Assembly (NCBI RefSeq): GCF_947250775.1
Contig: NZ_OX366349.1
Coordinates: 186,001-250,000, forward strand
Length of the DNA stretch: 64,000 nt
Direction of reading: 5' to 3'
Origin: Wolbachia endosymbiont (group A) of Rhinocyllus conicus
Lineage (GTDB): Bacteria > Pseudomonadota > Alphaproteobacteria > Rickettsiales > Anaplasmataceae
Numbering within the stretch: position 1 is the stretch's first letter; each line of letters opens with the position of its first letter. Below are positions 62,844 to 64,000 of this stretch, piece by piece. The notes beneath the pieces are model-generated. The model searched no databases and was not told the origin of the DNA. It worked only from the letters and a program-made list of their open reading frames with translations. A program made the position numbers and the translations under genes.

Positions 62844-63418
62844 TAGTCAATTTTGCCTCAAATACAATGGTTGTCATCCAAGTAGCTAACACTGGTTCCT
62901 TTATGACGGCAGTGCCCAGAGGTGTCATGCAAGTAGCTGACAACATAGAAACGAAAAACTTACTTGACAAACTCCGCCAGCCCCCTTATCATGGTACTGA
63001 AGGTATTCAGTTATCTTCATCTGTGCAGATTAAACAGCAAAAAAAACAACGTACTTGGCGTCTTATTTTTAATTTTTCGCACTATGTGCACCTTATGTCT
63101 TCACAACATTTCTGGGTTTTTACCTACACAAGCTGAAACGCGCTTATAAGTCGTTTAAGACAGTATAGTACGCCAATTTGCAGGATTAGAGAGTGACAAC
63201 TAGCTAACACGGGGTTTCTTTTGCCTTTTTTTCTGCTTAGTAAATTTCTTAAACATTTAAACTAAGGTGAGTTGCATTTAAAAGCAGCTAAATTGCAGTG
63301 TTTAAGACTTAAAAAACGCCAATACTGAAAATAGACAATGACTAGGGCTTCTTTTGCCTTTTTTTCCGTTTGGTAAATTTCTTAACGTTTGTAGCTAAAA
63401 GAGCCCAAGAGAGGTGTC
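62844..63418. other. intergenic repeat region after petC
   Basis: No gene. It begins with short GTCATCCAAGTAGCTAACAC-type repeats (62870-62950), then arm B of the long inverted repeat (62942-63400), and ends at the left inverted repeat of the second recombinase element. The short frames in it are repeat translations, not genes. Confidence 0.7.
62942..63400. repeat. arm B of a ~460-bp inverted repeat
   Basis: Reverse complement of 57171-57632. It starts near ACATAGAAACGAAAAACTTA and ends near TTGGTAAATTTCTTAACG. Together with arm A it brackets about 5.3 kb containing surE, hisS, nfu, the J-domain gene, petB and petC. Confidence 0.85.
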
Positions 63419-63544
63419 ATTACCCCGCCAACAATGTTGCAAAAAACGTAAAATTAGAGAAAAGCATTTCTCGAAAACTTCTATGTCCAAAAACAAGAGT
63501 GCCATTTATTTATAGTGCCAACAATCAATTAACCATCAGTTTCA

Positions 63545-63832
63545 ATGAATGATATGAACATATTATTTCAAGGAAAGTTCATGGGAAATAAGAGATTAGC
63601 TATACGGATTAGCTGTAGCTATGAAACTAACCGGTTGGCAGAAAAGTATTTGTTAGATGCTTATGAAAAAGCCGTGTCAAAGCAAGTAAGCCAAAAAAAT
63701 TTAAAACATAAAAATGGGATTCAAGGAGGATCAAATGGTAACAGTGAGTTTATATGCAAGAGTTTCTTCGGGGAAACAAGCACAAGAAAATACAATAGCA
63801 AGTCAAGTTGCAGCTTTAGAGAAGCAAATTAG
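63545..63832 (+). CDS. small protein upstream of recombinase, copy 2
   Basis: Identical to the 95-aa frame at 39396 (MNDMNILFQGKFMGNKRLAI and onward). The same doubt applies: the last third overlaps the recombinase and the true start may be 36 bases later (63581). Confidence 0.45.
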   Translation: MNDMNILFQGKFMGNKRLAIRISCSYETNRLAEKYLLDAYEKAVSKQVSQKNLKHKNGIQGGSNGNSEFICKSFFGETSTRKYNSKSSCSFREAN

Positions 63833-64000
63833 TACGGATGGATACAAATTATTAAGTGAGTATAAATTTATTGATAATGGCTACAGTGGATCTAATCTAG
63901 TCCGTCCTGATCTAGAAAAGTTACGTGATAAAGTAACAGAAGGTAAAATTGATAGAATTTACATTCATTCACCTGATCGCTTATCTAGAAAATATGCATA
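63735..64000 (+). CDS. large serine recombinase, copy 2 (partial, window edge)
   Basis: The first 88 codons of a recombinase identical to the one at 39586, including SLYARVSSGKQ, DNGYSGSNLVRPDLEKLRD and HSPDRLSRKYA, with the same AAGGAGG site. It continues beyond the window, so whether it is intact is not visible. Confidence 0.88.
   Translation, partial: MVTVSLYARVSSGKQAQENTIASQVAALEKQISTDGYKLLSEYKFIDNGYSGSNLVRPDLEKLRDKVTEGKIDRIYIHSPDRLSRKYA

Larger units (their letters stand above)
63419..64000 (+). mobile_element. serine-recombinase mobile element, copy 2 (cut by window edge)
   Basis: By eye it repeats 39270-39851 with no difference found, at a constant offset of 24149 bases. It includes the same left inverted repeat, the same small upstream frame (63545-63832), and the recombinase start at ATG 63735. 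The bases before it (GAGAGGTGTC) differ from those before copy 1. Confidence 0.85.

Noticed and set aside
62840..63149. Frames after petC (near 62.84-63.15 kb)
   Set aside because: They translate intergenic repeat DNA that is also present inverted at 57.2-57.6 kb; no coding character.

Overview
The window reads as Wolbachia (Rickettsiales, Alphaproteobacteria). It is AT-rich, carries phage WO tail, head and replication genes, ankyrin-repeat genes, IS110, IS5/IS903 and group II intron remnants, many short palindromic intergenic repeats, and single-copy chromosomal genes of rickettsial type. Identifications come from reading protein motifs and gene order; no database search was run, so strain and supergroup are left open.

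Layout. (1) 1-3.6 kb: end of a WO tail module (tape-measure C-terminus, gpU, gpX, gpD, a small ankyrin protein, a small membrane/coiled-coil protein, a clipped patatin phospholipase). The patatin gene runs into an opposing mutL fragment. (2) 3.6-16.2 kb: a eukaryotic-association-type accessory block. It holds an Rpn-like nuclease scrap, a large 5'-frameshifted ankyrin gene, and a tightly packed seven-gene sugar/surface-polymer operon: nucleotidyltransferase, epimerase, GT4-radical SAM fusion, WG-repeat/methyltransferase, PhyH dioxygenase, ABC exporter, threonine aldolase. It resembles the WO 'Undecim cluster', but is cut by an IS110 element whose 5' non-coding region looks like a bridge-RNA locus. 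(3) 17.4-24.6 kb: chromosome, with an EPIYA-motif membrane protein, nadK, rpmE, fabD, gpmI (with an in-frame palindromic insert), tRNA-Asn and gatA. (4) 24.6-27.4 kb: an intact IS903-type element with inverted rather than direct flanks, and a charged 438-aa protein. (5) 27.4-41.2 kb: a wrecked second WO segment. It has an ATPase gene broken by a dead IS110, a sigma-like factor, a RepA-like primase/helicase, RhuM, a dead ATPase, a RuvC-like gene fused by deletion to half a terminase, gpW, a DUF1016 gene cut by a group II intron remnant, and a serine-recombinase element with 25-bp inverted ends. (6) 41.2-63.4 kb: chromosome, with trmB, rpsA-ihfB, zapA, sdhE, rseP-bamA-skp-fabZ, a large oxidoreductase, an antiporter subunit, ffh, surE, hisS-nfu, a DnaJ-like gene and petB-petC. 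It is laced with palindromic repeats, a MITE with a 9-bp target duplication, and a ~460-bp inverted repeat around surE-petC. (7) 63.4 kb to the end: a second, identical start of the serine-recombinase element.

The genes cooperate in visible units: an envelope-assembly string (rseP, bamA, skp, fabZ), a respiratory pair (petB-petC), a translation pair (rpsA-ihfB), and the phage-borne polymer operon, whose overlapping genes suggest one transcript. The accessory regions are strongly decayed, and nearly every breakpoint has a mobile element or repeat beside it.
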